Source: Axinella damicornis
Lineage: Eukaryota; Porifera; Demospongiae; Axinellida; Axinellidae
Reading direction: 5' to 3'
DNA length: 64,000 nt
Assembly: GCA_963931865.1 (NCBI GenBank)
Contig: OZ007507.1
Location: forward strand, 3,130,077-3,194,076
The position numbers and the translations under genes were made by a program. The notes below the pieces were generated by a model. It did not search any database. It worked only from the letters and a program-made list of their open reading frames with translations, and was not told the DNA's origin. Below are positions 1 to 12,308 of the stretch, in pieces; within the stretch, counting starts at the first letter, position 1; every line of letters begins with the position of its first letter.

Positions 1-5
1 TGCAG

Positions 6-3000
6 GGTAATGCCACCCTCCACCTCTTCCCCAAGCTCAAAGATCTCCAGAACATGCATGGTAATTTGGTCCTAATGGTTTTACATGTGTACCGCAGTTA
101 ATTGTTCCGTGCATTTGTGTATAGACGTATTATGAAGATGCTCACCAGTGAGTCACCACAGGGTAGAACTTACCTATGTAAGAACTTGGGTATTTACTCG
201 AGGGGTGACAAAGTACGGTGTGTGGCAAACTGGACGTACTATATAGGAGCTGATATTGCGACTACATGTCCACAGTATTGTACATTCAGCGAACAGGCAT
301 GTTCTAAAGAAGCTTTTTAGCAAGCTAGTGCCTAAAATTGTATTAATTCGTAAAATTATATATGCCAATGTGTTGGTGAAACTCAAGAACGTATGTGCTG
401 TCAACATGAATTTCCTATACCTACATGTGTGCACCAGGAGTGGTTGACTATCTGACAACTGAGATTTCCACGTCCAAGCAGAAGCGGTTCAGCTTGGTGA
501 CATTCATTGACACCCCGGGTTTGGTCGACGGTGACATGAAGTACCCCTTTGATGTCAATGAGACCATCACCTGGCTGGGTGATACATCTGACCTGGTCTT
601 TGTGCTGTTTGACCCTCTTGGCCAGGCCCTCTGCAAACGGACACTCAACATAGTTGGTACGTTGCATTAGCCTACACTATTTCCCACACACAGCTTATTA
701 TCAGATTTTAATGTGCGTGTGTGTGTGTGTGACGGAAGTAGGATGTTTGTGGGGCAGGACTAGACTAGTGACGCGTGACATTCCCAATTTGCTGAACCTT
801 GAACTCTGCGAAGAATATTCTAGAACATTGGGCATGGGCTGGAACAGCTAGGGCTACAAGTGGATGCAGCAGTTGAATCGGATGCAATCGGGGAGCAGCA
901 GTTGAAGCAGACACAATTGGGGAGCAGCAGTCAGTGAAGTGGATGCAATCGGGGAGCAGCAGTTGAAGTGGACGCAATCGGGGAGCAGCAGCTGAAGCGA
1001 TGCAAGCAGCGAACAGCAGCTGAAGCGGACGCAAGCGGGGAGCAGCAGTTGAAGTGGATTGATGCAATCGGGGAGCAGCAGCTGAAGCGGACGCAATCGG
1101 GGAGCAGCAGCTCTGCACAGAGAGCTGTCCAGCGCCGGATTACTCACGTAGGCGAACTAGGGAAGTAGCTGAGGGAGCGAAGCGAGGCGGATGCAATCGG
1201 GGAGCAGCAGTTGAAGCGGACACAATCGGGGAGCAGCAGTCAGTGAAGCGGATGCAATCGGGGAGCAGCAGCTGTAATTCCAAATGAAGTGCGCTTCCTA
1301 TTAAATTTCATCAAGCACACCTTGTTATTATAAAGTGCCTGTTTTCTTCTTGTGGCGATAATAGGCACATTGCTTAATGACGTGCGGCTACAGTACAATG
1401 CTGGGAGTGTTGCACAATATATATATTATGTTGCTGTACTCAGAGCAGTTATTTTCCTCTTCAGAGAAGCTGAATGATCGCCATCCCGACAGGATCAGGT
1501 TCTTCCTGAGCAAGGCAGACACAGCTGGAGTGGAGTCAGACAGGCAGGTAGGAATTGGCACCAAGCACAGGAATTTTCTTTCCGAGATGATGGTACTGGA
1601 AAGCAGACAATGATCGAGCCCCAGACCCAAGCCAACCCCAGTGCAGATCACTTCCAGTATCCTCCCTTCCCCCGTGTCATACTGGAAGCAATCCACGCTG
1701 GGATTGGTTTGGGTCTGGGACATGCAGAGACTAGGAGGGAATATGATACTAGCAACTCGTACTCTCTTCTGCTTAATCCAACTTTTGACTAAGTTAGCCT
1801 TTTAGCACCCATTCAGTTTAACCACTTTGAGATTCTGTTACACCTCACATGATGAAGCTATAAGACCGTAGCCCCATGTGAAACTGATGCACGCAGTGAT
1901 GGCCAAGATTTATTTTTAGCCGAGATTTGCAATGTACAATGAAATAGCTAGGCTACTATATAAACAATAGAACCTGGACTCGGGGCTCTTGCTGAAGACC
2001 TCAGCAAGTGGCTGTTAAGCTTGACACATCATCGATCCACACAGACTGGCCTACACATTGTAGGGTGGATGAACTAGGTGACTAGGTGACTTTTGGCTGG
2101 ACTAGTACACTGCAATCATGATTATACTATATCCAAAATTGTGTCCAGAGGAGATTTCAAAATCGAGTCCAAAATTGATTCCAAATCTAGTCCATAGTCC
2201 AGTCCAGAGTCTAGTCCAGGTTGCACAGAGTCTCAATAGTAAATTGCATTGAGCTGTATCTTTGTACATGTCAATTGTAACTATATTGTTCGTTGCTTTT
2301 GTAGCGTGTGCTGATGCAGATCACTCAAGAACTGTGCAAACGTCCTGGGCTAAACAAAACTGGCTTTGACATTCCAACAATTTACGTCCCAAATCTAACA
2401 GGAAAGGTAAATTTCTCTTTGCATCATTCCTTAATAATTAGTTGCTTAATTGAACTAACGTATGGTACGTGTCTTTACAAATGATAGAATAATGTGAGTG
2501 TGGGGTTCCAGTTCGAGCTCAGGAGAAACTGCCTATCCCCGTTCAGGTATGCCAACCTAAACGAAACTCCGGAAAATACATAAGCAAAGTTCCTGCGCTC
2601 TCTCTCCTCCCACGCGGCCTGGGAACGAGGCTATAGGAAGTGGCAATCAAGCGATGGTGTTGAAACGGTATTTCCTACCTTTGGACGTCCTTCCAGACCC
2701 AGTGGACTCCTGCCTGCATCCACTAGCCCTGCAGACAAAATATGCTACTGAGGCTGTGATAGAAGTAAGCTAGGAATGAAATATGTGAAGTTAACACCCG
2801 AGCAACAGGCAGTACTAAGCAAGTAGGCTTCACTGCATGACAGTCATGCAGCTATTCATAATCTCTAAGTTGAGGGCAGGGTCGAGGTGCGGTTCAGACT
2901 TGGAAAGGAAAGTACCTGGCCAAAATTAGCCGCAAGCGGAAAGCTGGAGACGAGCGATCTCAGTGTCAAGTCCTTGCCTGTCAAGAAGCATGTGAGACCT

Positions 3001-6000
3001 TTGTTGCTTGGTGTGAAGAGGTGGACACTGAGGTGAAATGATAAGTTGGTCAGATGAGACCATAAGCTCCTTGTGCTTGTGACCCGCATAGGGTACAACG
3101 ATGAGTTCAACATTTATTCTCTTTTTTCTAGTCTTCATGGGGCCAGTGAGTCGGTGTGCATGTCACATGCCAATAGTTTGGAAACTTGTAGCAAGGGAGG
3201 CAAGCTGACGTTTTGCCTTGGTAGATCAGCTGTAGTAGAAACTCGCCATTCATTGCAGCCACAGAAAACGGCTGTAATTTGTCACTGATCCCCACGATTC
3301 ATTGCAGCCACAGAAAACGGCTGTAATTTGTCACTGATCCCCACGATATCCACTCATTTTGGTCCCTTCACTTCCATCACCCATGATGATCGTGGGACAA
3401 TGCTGATCCCCAATCTAATCTGGTACGTGTATTAATTTGTTGGTTGTTCACAGTTTAATTGGGTCTTGTAGGGCCTTCTTGACAATTGTACCTGCTCTGC
3501 TTTGACCCTCCAAAAAAAATCTGGTGGGATGTCCTCCATCTCCACTGCTGCATTGAATTATTGCTCTTTACCGCCTCAACGTTCGTTCCTGTCATCTTTT
3601 CGGTCAAGCTAACTCTGCTCTTGACAAAATTCATCCTATATAGAAATGACTTCACCCAGTTACTGGTGATAGCAATTGGGCATTTGTTTATGCCAGATGG
3701 TTCCTGCCTGCTTTTCTCACAATAGCTGTACGACCTTTGTACAACTACCTCCGAACCTTGAACTCTGCGCTATAACGATGGGCAAGTGCAAGAAGGGCGG
3801 CAAATAATAAGTAGTGTAGTTGTAGCTGTAGTTTCATCTTGACCATAATATGTGATGTCTGGTTCTTAAGTAATCACTCCACCTCCTTCGCACACTGCTT
3901 GAATGTACTATGAAACATTGGATCTTGTCAGCGTCTTTGACTACATTAATAGTGTGTTATTTTGACATGCATTCTCTTATCATTTCATTGTCCCACGGAA
4001 TGACACAACATACTCATGTGCCACAAGTTGTGTGCTTTAGCCTACGTGTTAGAGCCCATGTGTTATTCAAGTCGTCTTCACTGATGGGCGTGGAGAGCCT
4101 TTTGCGCTGCTGTGCCAGTACGTCCTGATATTCTTGAATCAATTGTTCTTCTTCAGTGTTGTAACTCAGAGCGCGGAGATGAGGCTGTCTACTACCCAAC
4201 ACACGCACTGATGGGTGTGGAGAGCCTTCTGCGCTGCTGTGCCACTACGTCCTGATATTCTTGAATCAATTATTCTTCTTCAACTCAGAGCGCGGAGATG
4301 AGGCTGCCTACTACCCAACGCGCGCACAACATCTGATTGGAAACTGCCAGGACTTTGTGCACGTGGAAGGTACTCACCCTCCACGGACCTGTGCTCTTGA
4401 CGGCTTTCATCTTGGAACACAACCAATCTGGGTTCCATTTATGATCCTGGAGCAGAAGTACGACGCAATAATTCCTGTGGCCTGGATATTTGGAGTTCAC
4501 GCTAAATTAATGCCATGCAGAATTACAGTTGTAGTTACACTCCTGGGAAAAATTGTGATGCATAAATAAATATAATGCTTGAGCAATATGAATGGCATAC
4601 AACAACCATACTGATGGTGGAGAATGGTTTCAAAGCTGCTGGCAACCTGTCTTGACTTGCTCTTTTAGAGACTATACAAGTGCATATACGTACAAACGTG
4701 TATATGGATGTGTGGTAAGTAAACAGTTGGAAATGGAGTGAATGTCCCCTTCTGGAAGCAAGGTGAGACCGCATGGTGGGTTGATCAAACTTGATTAAAG
4801 TAGGATCTTGGTGAAAACGAGCCATTGAAATGGCAATAACGTACACCCATCCACCAGTCTGCCTGTTGATCCGAATCAGTTCTGTTGAGGTTGAAGTGAT
4901 CAAGTGTGCATTACTGAATCATGCACCTTCACTTCATCACCTGCAGTAACAGCTGTTGACACCATGGTCCAGTGATCGCCACGAGAATGTACAATCTGGA
5001 TCTTTTGCTTGTGGTCTTCTAGCTCTGCATAGTAGAGCCCTGCTATTCCATGTGTTTTAGCAGTCCCTGTTCCATGTTAATGTGATGGTCTTGAGTTTCT
5101 CTCCATCCAGGGTGTGTTCTTGGTCGGTGCTGGCCAGTACAATTATGCCCACAACTACACATGTGGAATACTAATACTCCATCGACAACAAATCAGTAGT
5201 TGCAGTAGCTAGAGCTGATTCAACGAGTTTCTTGGTATATTTAGAGTCTCCTTCTGGTATATACGCCCAAATCCTTGGAGAAGCATCTGGGAGCCTTCCC
5301 ATGGCAGATAATTGAGCCTTCTCGGCATAAGTAGAGAGAACATATGGATGAGATCTTCATTGGAACACAGCCTACAATGTCATTACAGCCACAGTGAAAG
5401 GATCAAACCTCTTGTCATCCTCACACCTTGCATGGAAACTCCTTGCCAACAACAGCAGGTCAGATGTCCTTGTAGACTGGTACCTTCTCACCATTGCCTC
5501 AACCAAAACGACGACATCATTTGTCGTTACTACTGACATCAAAGACACTGTGCATACGCTTTTGAAATCATTTAAAGATCCTTTTCAAGGCTCACATCCT
5601 CGGAGACTGCATTGCTGATGTCCATAATGCATCTCTCAGCCTGAGTGGTAGCCCCATGACTCATGAGGTGATCAGTAGTCCCCACTGGAGTGGTAGTGGA
5701 TGCAAGGACACCAGCAAATCATGTCTCCTCATGCCATGCCAGTCCTTCGTGCTCTGCAAATGTATGTTCAGAATGTTCCGAACCTCGGCATCTAGTTTTA
5801 AGATGTGTACCTCCACTTGCCTCTCTTTGTGGAGTGTCCACCTCTTGGACTACCTTTCTGAGGTGGCAGGGCAAGGTGGACTGTCTGAACACAATACTAG
5901 TATTGCTCACGTGATCAGTTTCCAATCCCGGCCAGGTAGAGACTATAATTATCTGGAAATCCTGATATGTGTTTGTCTTGATGTTTCTATGTCTCTCATG

Positions 6001-9000
6001 CACACTATGTATGTACATTGACTTCCACAATAATATTATTTGCTCAGTGCATGTTGCAATACCAATCCTACTTTTCAGAACCCTCGCTGCGAGAACCAGA
6101 TTGACGAATTGTGTCGAGAAATTGAGAAGACAATCAACCACAACATTCAAAACACCCTGAACACGCTGGAGAAGGATGGAAATGCTATTGTGGACCGGAT
6201 TGACTCCAGATTATTAGTTGATGGGTACGTGTAACAGTTGGTCAGCTGTTGCTAGGTCGCAACGTACAAACGTTACTTGAAATATGTGTATGTATGGATC
6301 TGTTTGGATAAACAAGTGTGTGCACAATGCACTAGCTTGAACTGCATTTAGCCTGCTAGTGATATGTCGCGGTACATCAACACATTGATAGGGCTGGACG
6401 ATACCGACTGATATCATGATATCCATGCTATGTATCACGATATGTTGGCATCATGAAACCAATTCATACGTACATCTGAGACTTCGACATTACAGACATC
6501 ATCACTTCTCTGAGTTATTATGGTCATGTAAATGTACTTCTGATTCTTCAAGAATTTTCTTTTACAGTGACTTGAAAGAAGTTCATGTTAGTATCTCAAT
6601 AATTATACTGATTGGATATCACGATAGACCCAAAGTATCAATAGTACTACCCAGCACTACAGCACAGTACATGTAATATAGCTGAAACTTGAACGTTCAT
6701 GTCATATCACTTGCCTTGGGTTGTTACCAATCTCTTTCAGGCACACTAGACGATCCAACTACTCTGCTAGGTGTCAAGGGCTACTCTTGTACTTGGTAGC
6801 TCTGTTTGGATTGCTGCTGGTTTCCGGCCCATTCCTGCAGCGCATTTTAGAGTCCTTCACAAACCTTGGTGCACTGAATTTGTATATGGTGAGTATACGT
6901 ACTTTGCTATACCAGTATATAGTATGGTCTAGCTAGTATAGTATTCAGAGTGGGCAAAGGTAAGGTGAGCTACCGTAGTCGCGCGTTAACCTCCACAGGA
7001 ATGAAATATGTGCCTATAAGCGAGATGCGCCTAATAACGAGTATTTTAATAATGACATTCCTCGAATAGGAAGTGTGCTTCAATTGGAATTATAGCTGTT
7101 TTCCACTCCGTATGATCGAAAACGGCAGAGTTTCTGAAAGAAGACTGCAGGGCTTAACAGCGAGTACCTGGGACGAGAGTTGAACCTGTGCCTAACAGCG
7201 AATATGTGCCTATAAGTGAGCTGCGCCTAATAACGCGCGACTACAGTATGTGAATGAGATATGAAGCAGGGAATTATACCATTGTGGTCAGCATGAAAAG
7301 AGCTTTCAAATGATGTCCTTAAAATGATTTATAATCTCAGTCGTATTTTGTCCCAAAAAATCGCGCTCGACTAAAGGCTATAATCCATGGAATTTCATGA
7401 TTTTGGGTCAAAGTTCATCCGACAACAAAATGGGCATCGTTGGAATGCTCCATTCATGCTGATCACAATGGTGCAAATCCCAGCTTCGTATCTCATTCCT
7501 AGCCCAAGACATCAGTCTGCTATAACTGCATGCATAACATTTTTCCCAGACCTTCTATACCACCAGTTTTTGATCGCTTACAGTATACCGGTATTTGCAT
7601 AACTGTGAGGCGTAAAGGCCTGGGAACAAGGATATATGCATGCAGGACGCCCTCCACAACAAGTGGCAGCTATATAGTGCAAAAAGACAAGACTTGATCT
7701 TTGCTTGCTTCATGCACTGTATACGTATTCCTGGTGTGCTGTCACTCACCAGGAGTGCTATTTCTGCCGATTTTGGTTTGTTGTTGCATATTTGGCAGAA
7801 ATGGTACATCCGTCACCGTACAGAACAGGAGTGCTGTTTCTGCCAAGTTTGGCTTAATTGACATGTCAAAGTGTGCCATAATGAGTGGAAAATGTTTCCT
7901 AAATGTGCTAGTTCTGGCATGTGAACCTACGTACCTGCAGTGAGTTGTTGCTTTGGACGTAGCTGTTCTGTGCATACTATTTGCGAGAAGACATTCAGCA
8001 CTGAGTTTTGTATGCACATAGTACTAGGCACATGTGCAAGCAGAGGAAACCTAGGCCTTTTCATTTGTATCTGTCTCCGGAATATTATTAAATTGCTCCA
8101 GTTCTATATGCTGTTTGCTTCCCAATTATTTGTCCCTGAGCATCCAATCATATGTGCTCTGGCTTTTACAAAAGCTGCTGAAGTGGAAGATATCGGTATT
8201 GCTTCCTCATCAGTTTATCCTCGGATCAATTTCATGACACAACTCTATTTCCTCCTCAGGTTCAATTTACAAGAATGTGGCTGTCTATCCCATCTTCCTA
8301 TCGCCTCTACATATGGATCCTGTGTGCTGCTGTGTCAGCATTCTTGCTACTCATAGCTCGCCGAACTTCAAAGTAAGTGTTGTGGCCTGGAAGAAAGGGA
8401 GTTAACCCCTTAAATCCATCTCAAGTTTAACCCTTTCACCGGTATAGGCCACTTGCTGCCATAGAAAATTGAGAAAAGCATATAATATGTACAATAGTGC
8501 CTAATATAAAGGAGCTATATATAGTCTACACACTAGAGATTGAGACATCTCCTTATCAGCTGCACAAAAGATGTGCTTTAAGTACACAAGGAACATTAAC
8601 TGCACTCACAGGAGATTGGGATGCACTCACAGGAGATAGAGGTGAACGCTCATATTCCCAGACCTTTCATCCAGCACTGTCCGCACTGGGGTTGGTTAGA
8701 CCAAGACTACACTGAGTTCTACTTCTTCTGATATGCGTGCCGTCCAAGTTCATTTCCACATGCACGTTCAAGTCCTCTCTGATGTCTGCCTCTATCTGGC
8801 ACAGGGAATTTTATACTTATATACATTGATTGTCATGTACTACAATACCATGGTTCCCTCTATCCACCAGTTACTGTGAAGTGTGTTTTTCTCAACAGAA
8901 CATTGCCTACAATGAGTCGCAAGGAGAAAAGATCACTTTCTGAGAAGCGAAATTATGTGCACAGCCATGTTGAAGGGAGGAAGGTAAATGGAATTCCATA

Positions 9001-9460
9001 CTCTTAAGCCACTTCTCACTGGAGTCAGTAGACTCCATGTGTAGGGATAGTGCGGACACACAAGATAATACTCTCATAATCTCAAATGGTCTCTCGCTCT
9101 GAAGACATGGGATGTTGAGTTTGATTGACAACACTTCAATCCCAGGCATGCATACTGACCAATTCGGCAATCTGGAGTAATAGTTGTGTTTCATTGCTAA
9201 GAGATAGTTTAAATCGTGTGTGCACGTACAAATAATTACACTACTGGTAGGGGGAAAAAAATTGTACACAACAACTCAAATACTGGAAGTTGGGGCCAGG
9301 GTGGAAGATTTTACACAGCCAATGCCTACTGTGAGTATACTCAGTAAACAGCCCTATCCACCCCACAACTCAGTGTGTATTCTTGTGTCTTATTCCCTTG
9401 CAGTCCCGCCTGTATGAAGAATACCTCAAACAGAGTGTTGGTGCACTAGACATGAGTTGA
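6..9460 (+). CDS. Dynamin/EHD-type GTPase with C-terminal membrane helices (5' end outside window)
   Basis: Nine exons with agreeing phases were assembled: 6-60, 438-656, 1465-1547, 2305-2406, 6079-6224, 6741-6888, 8260-8372, 8899-8983 and 9404-9460 (TGA). The second exon carries a G3-like IDTPGLVDG motif followed by a region typical of dynamin-superfamily GTPases. The third has LSKAD, which fits the G4 guanine-specificity position. The P-loop (G1) must lie upstream of the window. Exons six and seven each encode a hydrophobic stretch (LLLYLVALFGLLLVSG and YIWILCAAVSAFLLLIA), and the tail is basic and hydrophilic, ending in ALDMS. I infer a membrane-anchored GTPase, perhaps a membrane-remodelling protein. 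I cannot name a specific orthologue. The 3.7-kb intron 2407-6078 could hide an unrecognised small exon, although joining its flanking exons directly gives a sensible helical sequence. Confidence 0.82.
862..1275. repeat. Intronic minisatellite, about 29-33 bp unit, about 11 copies
   Basis: The core GATGCAATCGGGGAGCAGCA recurs about every 29-33 bases, with the spacer varying between TTGAAGCG, CTGAAGCG and CAGTGAAGCG. It is interrupted at about 1112-1187. The array lies in an intron of the GTPase gene and keeps several frames open on both strands, which gives spurious repetitive reading frames. Confidence 0.9.
1619..1719. repeat. Inverted-repeat (hairpin) element
   Basis: A roughly 41-bp left arm (1619-1660) starting CCCAGACCCAAGCCAA is complementary, with a few mismatches, to the right arm 1679-1719 ending TTGGTTTGGGTCTGGG. 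The loop is about 18 bp. It lies in an intron of the GTPase gene. A related but shorter hairpin occurs at 9748-9819, so this looks like a small dispersed family. Confidence 0.75.
3248..3345. repeat. Tandem duplication, 49-bp unit, two copies
   Basis: The stretch beginning ATTCATTGCAGCCACAGAAA is repeated immediately (3248-3296 and 3297-3345), with the copies appearing identical. It is a recent intronic duplication in the large third-to-fourth visible intron of the GTPase gene. Confidence 0.9.
4081..4327. repeat. Tandem duplication, about 127-bp unit, two copies
   Basis: Copy one (4081-4207) and copy two (4208-about 4327) both start CTGATGGG(C/T)GTGGAGAGCC and end in CTACTACCCAAC. Copy two lacks about 8 bases (GTGTTGTA) present in copy one. 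It is intronic and no coding function is visible. Confidence 0.85.
6973..7246. mobile_element. Small TA-flanked inverted-repeat element (mariner-like MITE)
   Basis: The termini C(C/T)GTAGTCGCGCGTTA are inverted at 6973-6988 and 7231-7246, with TA on each outer side (6971-6972 and 7247-7248). The element is about 274 bp with no coding capacity. An end of the same family, CCGTAGTCGCGCGTTATTAG, recurs at about 57300. The TA duplication and short TIRs suggest mobilisation by a Tc1/mariner-type transposase; that class assignment is inference. Confidence 0.7.
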
Positions 9461-12308
9461 TATGAGACAGTGTAGTGTAGATCTTTGACATTGCCATGCA
9501 TGCTGCAGGTAGTTAGTCTGTCTATCTTTTCAGCCTTGTCAAATGATTGAGAGCTTACATGCTGCATTTGAGCTAATTCCATTTAAGTTCCATGATTTTG
9601 TGTAGTCTTGGTACCAGACTCCAGGTACTAAGACTAGATTTTGTGCTGTATGCCAAGAATCGTCACATGCAGAATCCTTTACGCCGAGACCACATCACTA
9701 TGTAAACCATAACAATTGGTCGGTTAGGATACTCTCATAGTGCGCAATAGTCTCAGCCCCAGACCTAAACCAGCCGATCGCTTCCGGTTGGTTTGGGTTT
9801 AGGGCCAATCTCGAGACTAAGTGTGCAACAGTACTATTGGTGATTCACCCATGCCAGAAAGGCAAATTGCTTCATTGACCATATGACAGTGTGATGCTAA
9901 TTGCACATTTAACTCGTAGCTAGAAAAATTAATGGTATAATGTATCAGGTGAGATCAGCAATTCAACCCCTCGATCCCACCCACCCCCCTCCCTTCAAGT
10001 TTACAATAAATGAGGTATAAAGGTCCTTTTGCTTTCTAGTACAGTTACAGTCAAACCTCCAAACAAAGGACACTTTGGGAACAATATAAATTCAAGTCTT
10101 TTGTCCTTTGTAGAGAGATTGTCCTCTTCTCGGAGGTTCAAAATGTATTAGAACCATAGGCAAACCAATCATTTGGGACCTTGAAAAGCATCCTTTGTAG
10201 AGAGGTTTATTATATTGTGTCCCTATCTCGGAGGGTCCACTATCGGAGGTTATCACATGGCTTTGTACAATGTTGGAAAGTAAGAAGGTGGAGTACAGGC
10301 GTGTGTACTTACCATAGATAAAAAGAGGATGTTGACTCAACTGTACAATGACCTACCATAATTTTGGTTGAGTTGGAGCATTGCATGGAAGGCTTAAGAA
10401 TTCAGTACCTACAATGTCATGCTTGCTCAATGTAAGACGATTGCAATTAGAATTATAGATCAGGTATCCACAGATCGAGTGATAATAAAACATGAGGCAT
10501 GATTTCTGAAAGGTGAATTTTCTGAATTGCACCCGCTGCAAGTTCCAAATTTTCCACTTGTGCAGCTGAATAATCAACTATTATTGACTGTTGTCAGTGC
10601 CCATAATAACGGAGAGCTGCATGCAGAGACACCTGACCACACGAGGGTGAAATAACCATGCAGGCTAGCTGTGGTCACCTCAGTTGCATCTCAGAGCCTC
10701 CTCCACTGTGGTGATCAAGGAGTGAGCACACAAGTGCAGCCAACTGGTACATGTACTTTGATCCTATTAGACATAGGAAAACCTATAGCATATATAGGCC
10801 TGTTGAGCTCAATTTTAGTTTCATAGGAGGAATACCATGTGAAGCTGCACTTCAAACAATGTGCATTCAAGCATATCATTTACACTAGCTGCTTGACCAC
10901 TATAGGTCCCCTCCAACAGATCTAGACATACAGCCGGGTAAACAATTAAGCTAAGTCACATACCTATAATTACGAAAACGTTTGAAGTGGAGCTTTGTGG
11001 TTGTAGTCACATTCTTTGATCACCACAGTGGAGCAATTACATAGAATGAAGCTAAGGTTTCATGGCTGGTTTAATTGGCTGCGATTAGCCTCGTTCCCAT
11101 GCAGGAATGAGGCTATAGGCTGCGGTGTACATGTAGCTATACCTTGCATGGTCGGGGATTGAGCCTGAGGCTGTTTGGGGTGCTTGGGTGCCAGACAGGT
11201 GCAAATTGGCATATGCGTTGAGGCTGTCAGCCTGTCCATAGGGTAGCTATCGACCTGCCATGGCTGACAACAGCCTTGAAAGAATGGAATGCATGCACTT
11301 CACACAATCGATCCTGACTCCGGGTGTGGCAGGCATTATGTCTGTTACAAACTCACAATACCCCTGTTTAGGCTATAGAGTTATAAGAAGTGTATTATCA
11401 TTCTATTCCAGCATGCTATTGCTATTATTCCCATGCAAGTCTGGCTAGCATAAACTAAAGCCCATATACCCCTGTTGAGATACTATACTATAGAAAATTA
11501 AGAGCTTGCAGTTGCTACTTTCCACTAGAGCAGAGCCTAGCTGTTGGTGATGGCTATGACGATTATGTGAACCTCAGAACCGGTCCATGCAAGTGAAGCT
11601 TAGCTATAGTGTTTAAATTGGGAGGTGATTAAAATCATTCCAGCTAGGAGACTGACATAGGATATAAGATGTTTGGATGGAGTTCTCAATATATGCTGTG
11701 GTTGCTGCTCCCATCCAGAACCAGCTACATGTAGTATAAGAGCTTTGTATTCCATGCAGGTATAACTCCTTATCAACCAGCACCAATGCCATGCAGTATC
11801 AAAGTGCCTGTACTAGCTAGTTAGTAAAAGTGATGTGAGCTTGAGGTCGTGAAGATAGCACAACAAGGCAGGCATTTAGACTCAAGTATCTGGGGAGTCG
11901 TGCAACATTTGCACTCCAATTTAGTTCCATGCACTTGACTTGACAAATTTTTATCCATAATGGAACAGGTCATACAGAAGGAAGGTTCCTATTTATGTAT
12001 TTCCCAGAAATAAAATAAGCAAAAAAGAGATACAAACAACAATAATGCATTAAGCAGTCATCACTGGCAGGGCAAAAAACTGTTATATAATATATTTCAT
12101 TAGGAATGGCCTGTGGGGGTCAGAATCTGTCTGCTGGACTGCTCACTGCTGATAAAGTTGCATTAATATAAGTGTCTGGGTCCTTGCTGGTATCGCTATT
12201 CAGAATGTGAATGACAGCTACAACAGAATAGAAACTTGTGGATGCACTTACGTGGCCTTCCATTGCACATGCAATGTTAAGCAGCTACAGTAGTCAGTAA
12301 CTGAAACA
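9461..12308. other. Intergenic region without recognised gene
   Basis: This is about 2.8 kb between the GTPase stop codon and the fucosyltransferase stop codon. It contains a hairpin repeat (9748-9819), a probable decayed MITE near 10038-10258 whose left end reads CAGTCAAACCTCC, and a short palindrome at about 11091-11120 of the AGCCTCGTTCCCA family. No reading frame with recognisable protein similarity was found on either strand. Confidence 0.6.
9748..9819. repeat. Inverted-repeat element related to 1619-1719
   Basis: Arms TAGTCTCAGCCCCAGACCTA and the complementary region ending GGCCAATCTCGAGACTA form an imperfect hairpin. The shared CCCAGACC(C/T)AA core links it to the hairpin at 1619-1719. 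Confidence 0.6.

Noticed and set aside
765..1168. Repetitive 66-117-residue frames on both strands
   Set aside because: They are produced by the minisatellite; no splice or family support.
6390..6660. hAT-like element suggested by GGGCTGGACGATA and TACTACCCAGCAC
   Set aside because: The two ends do not match well as inverted repeats, and no 8-bp target duplication was seen.
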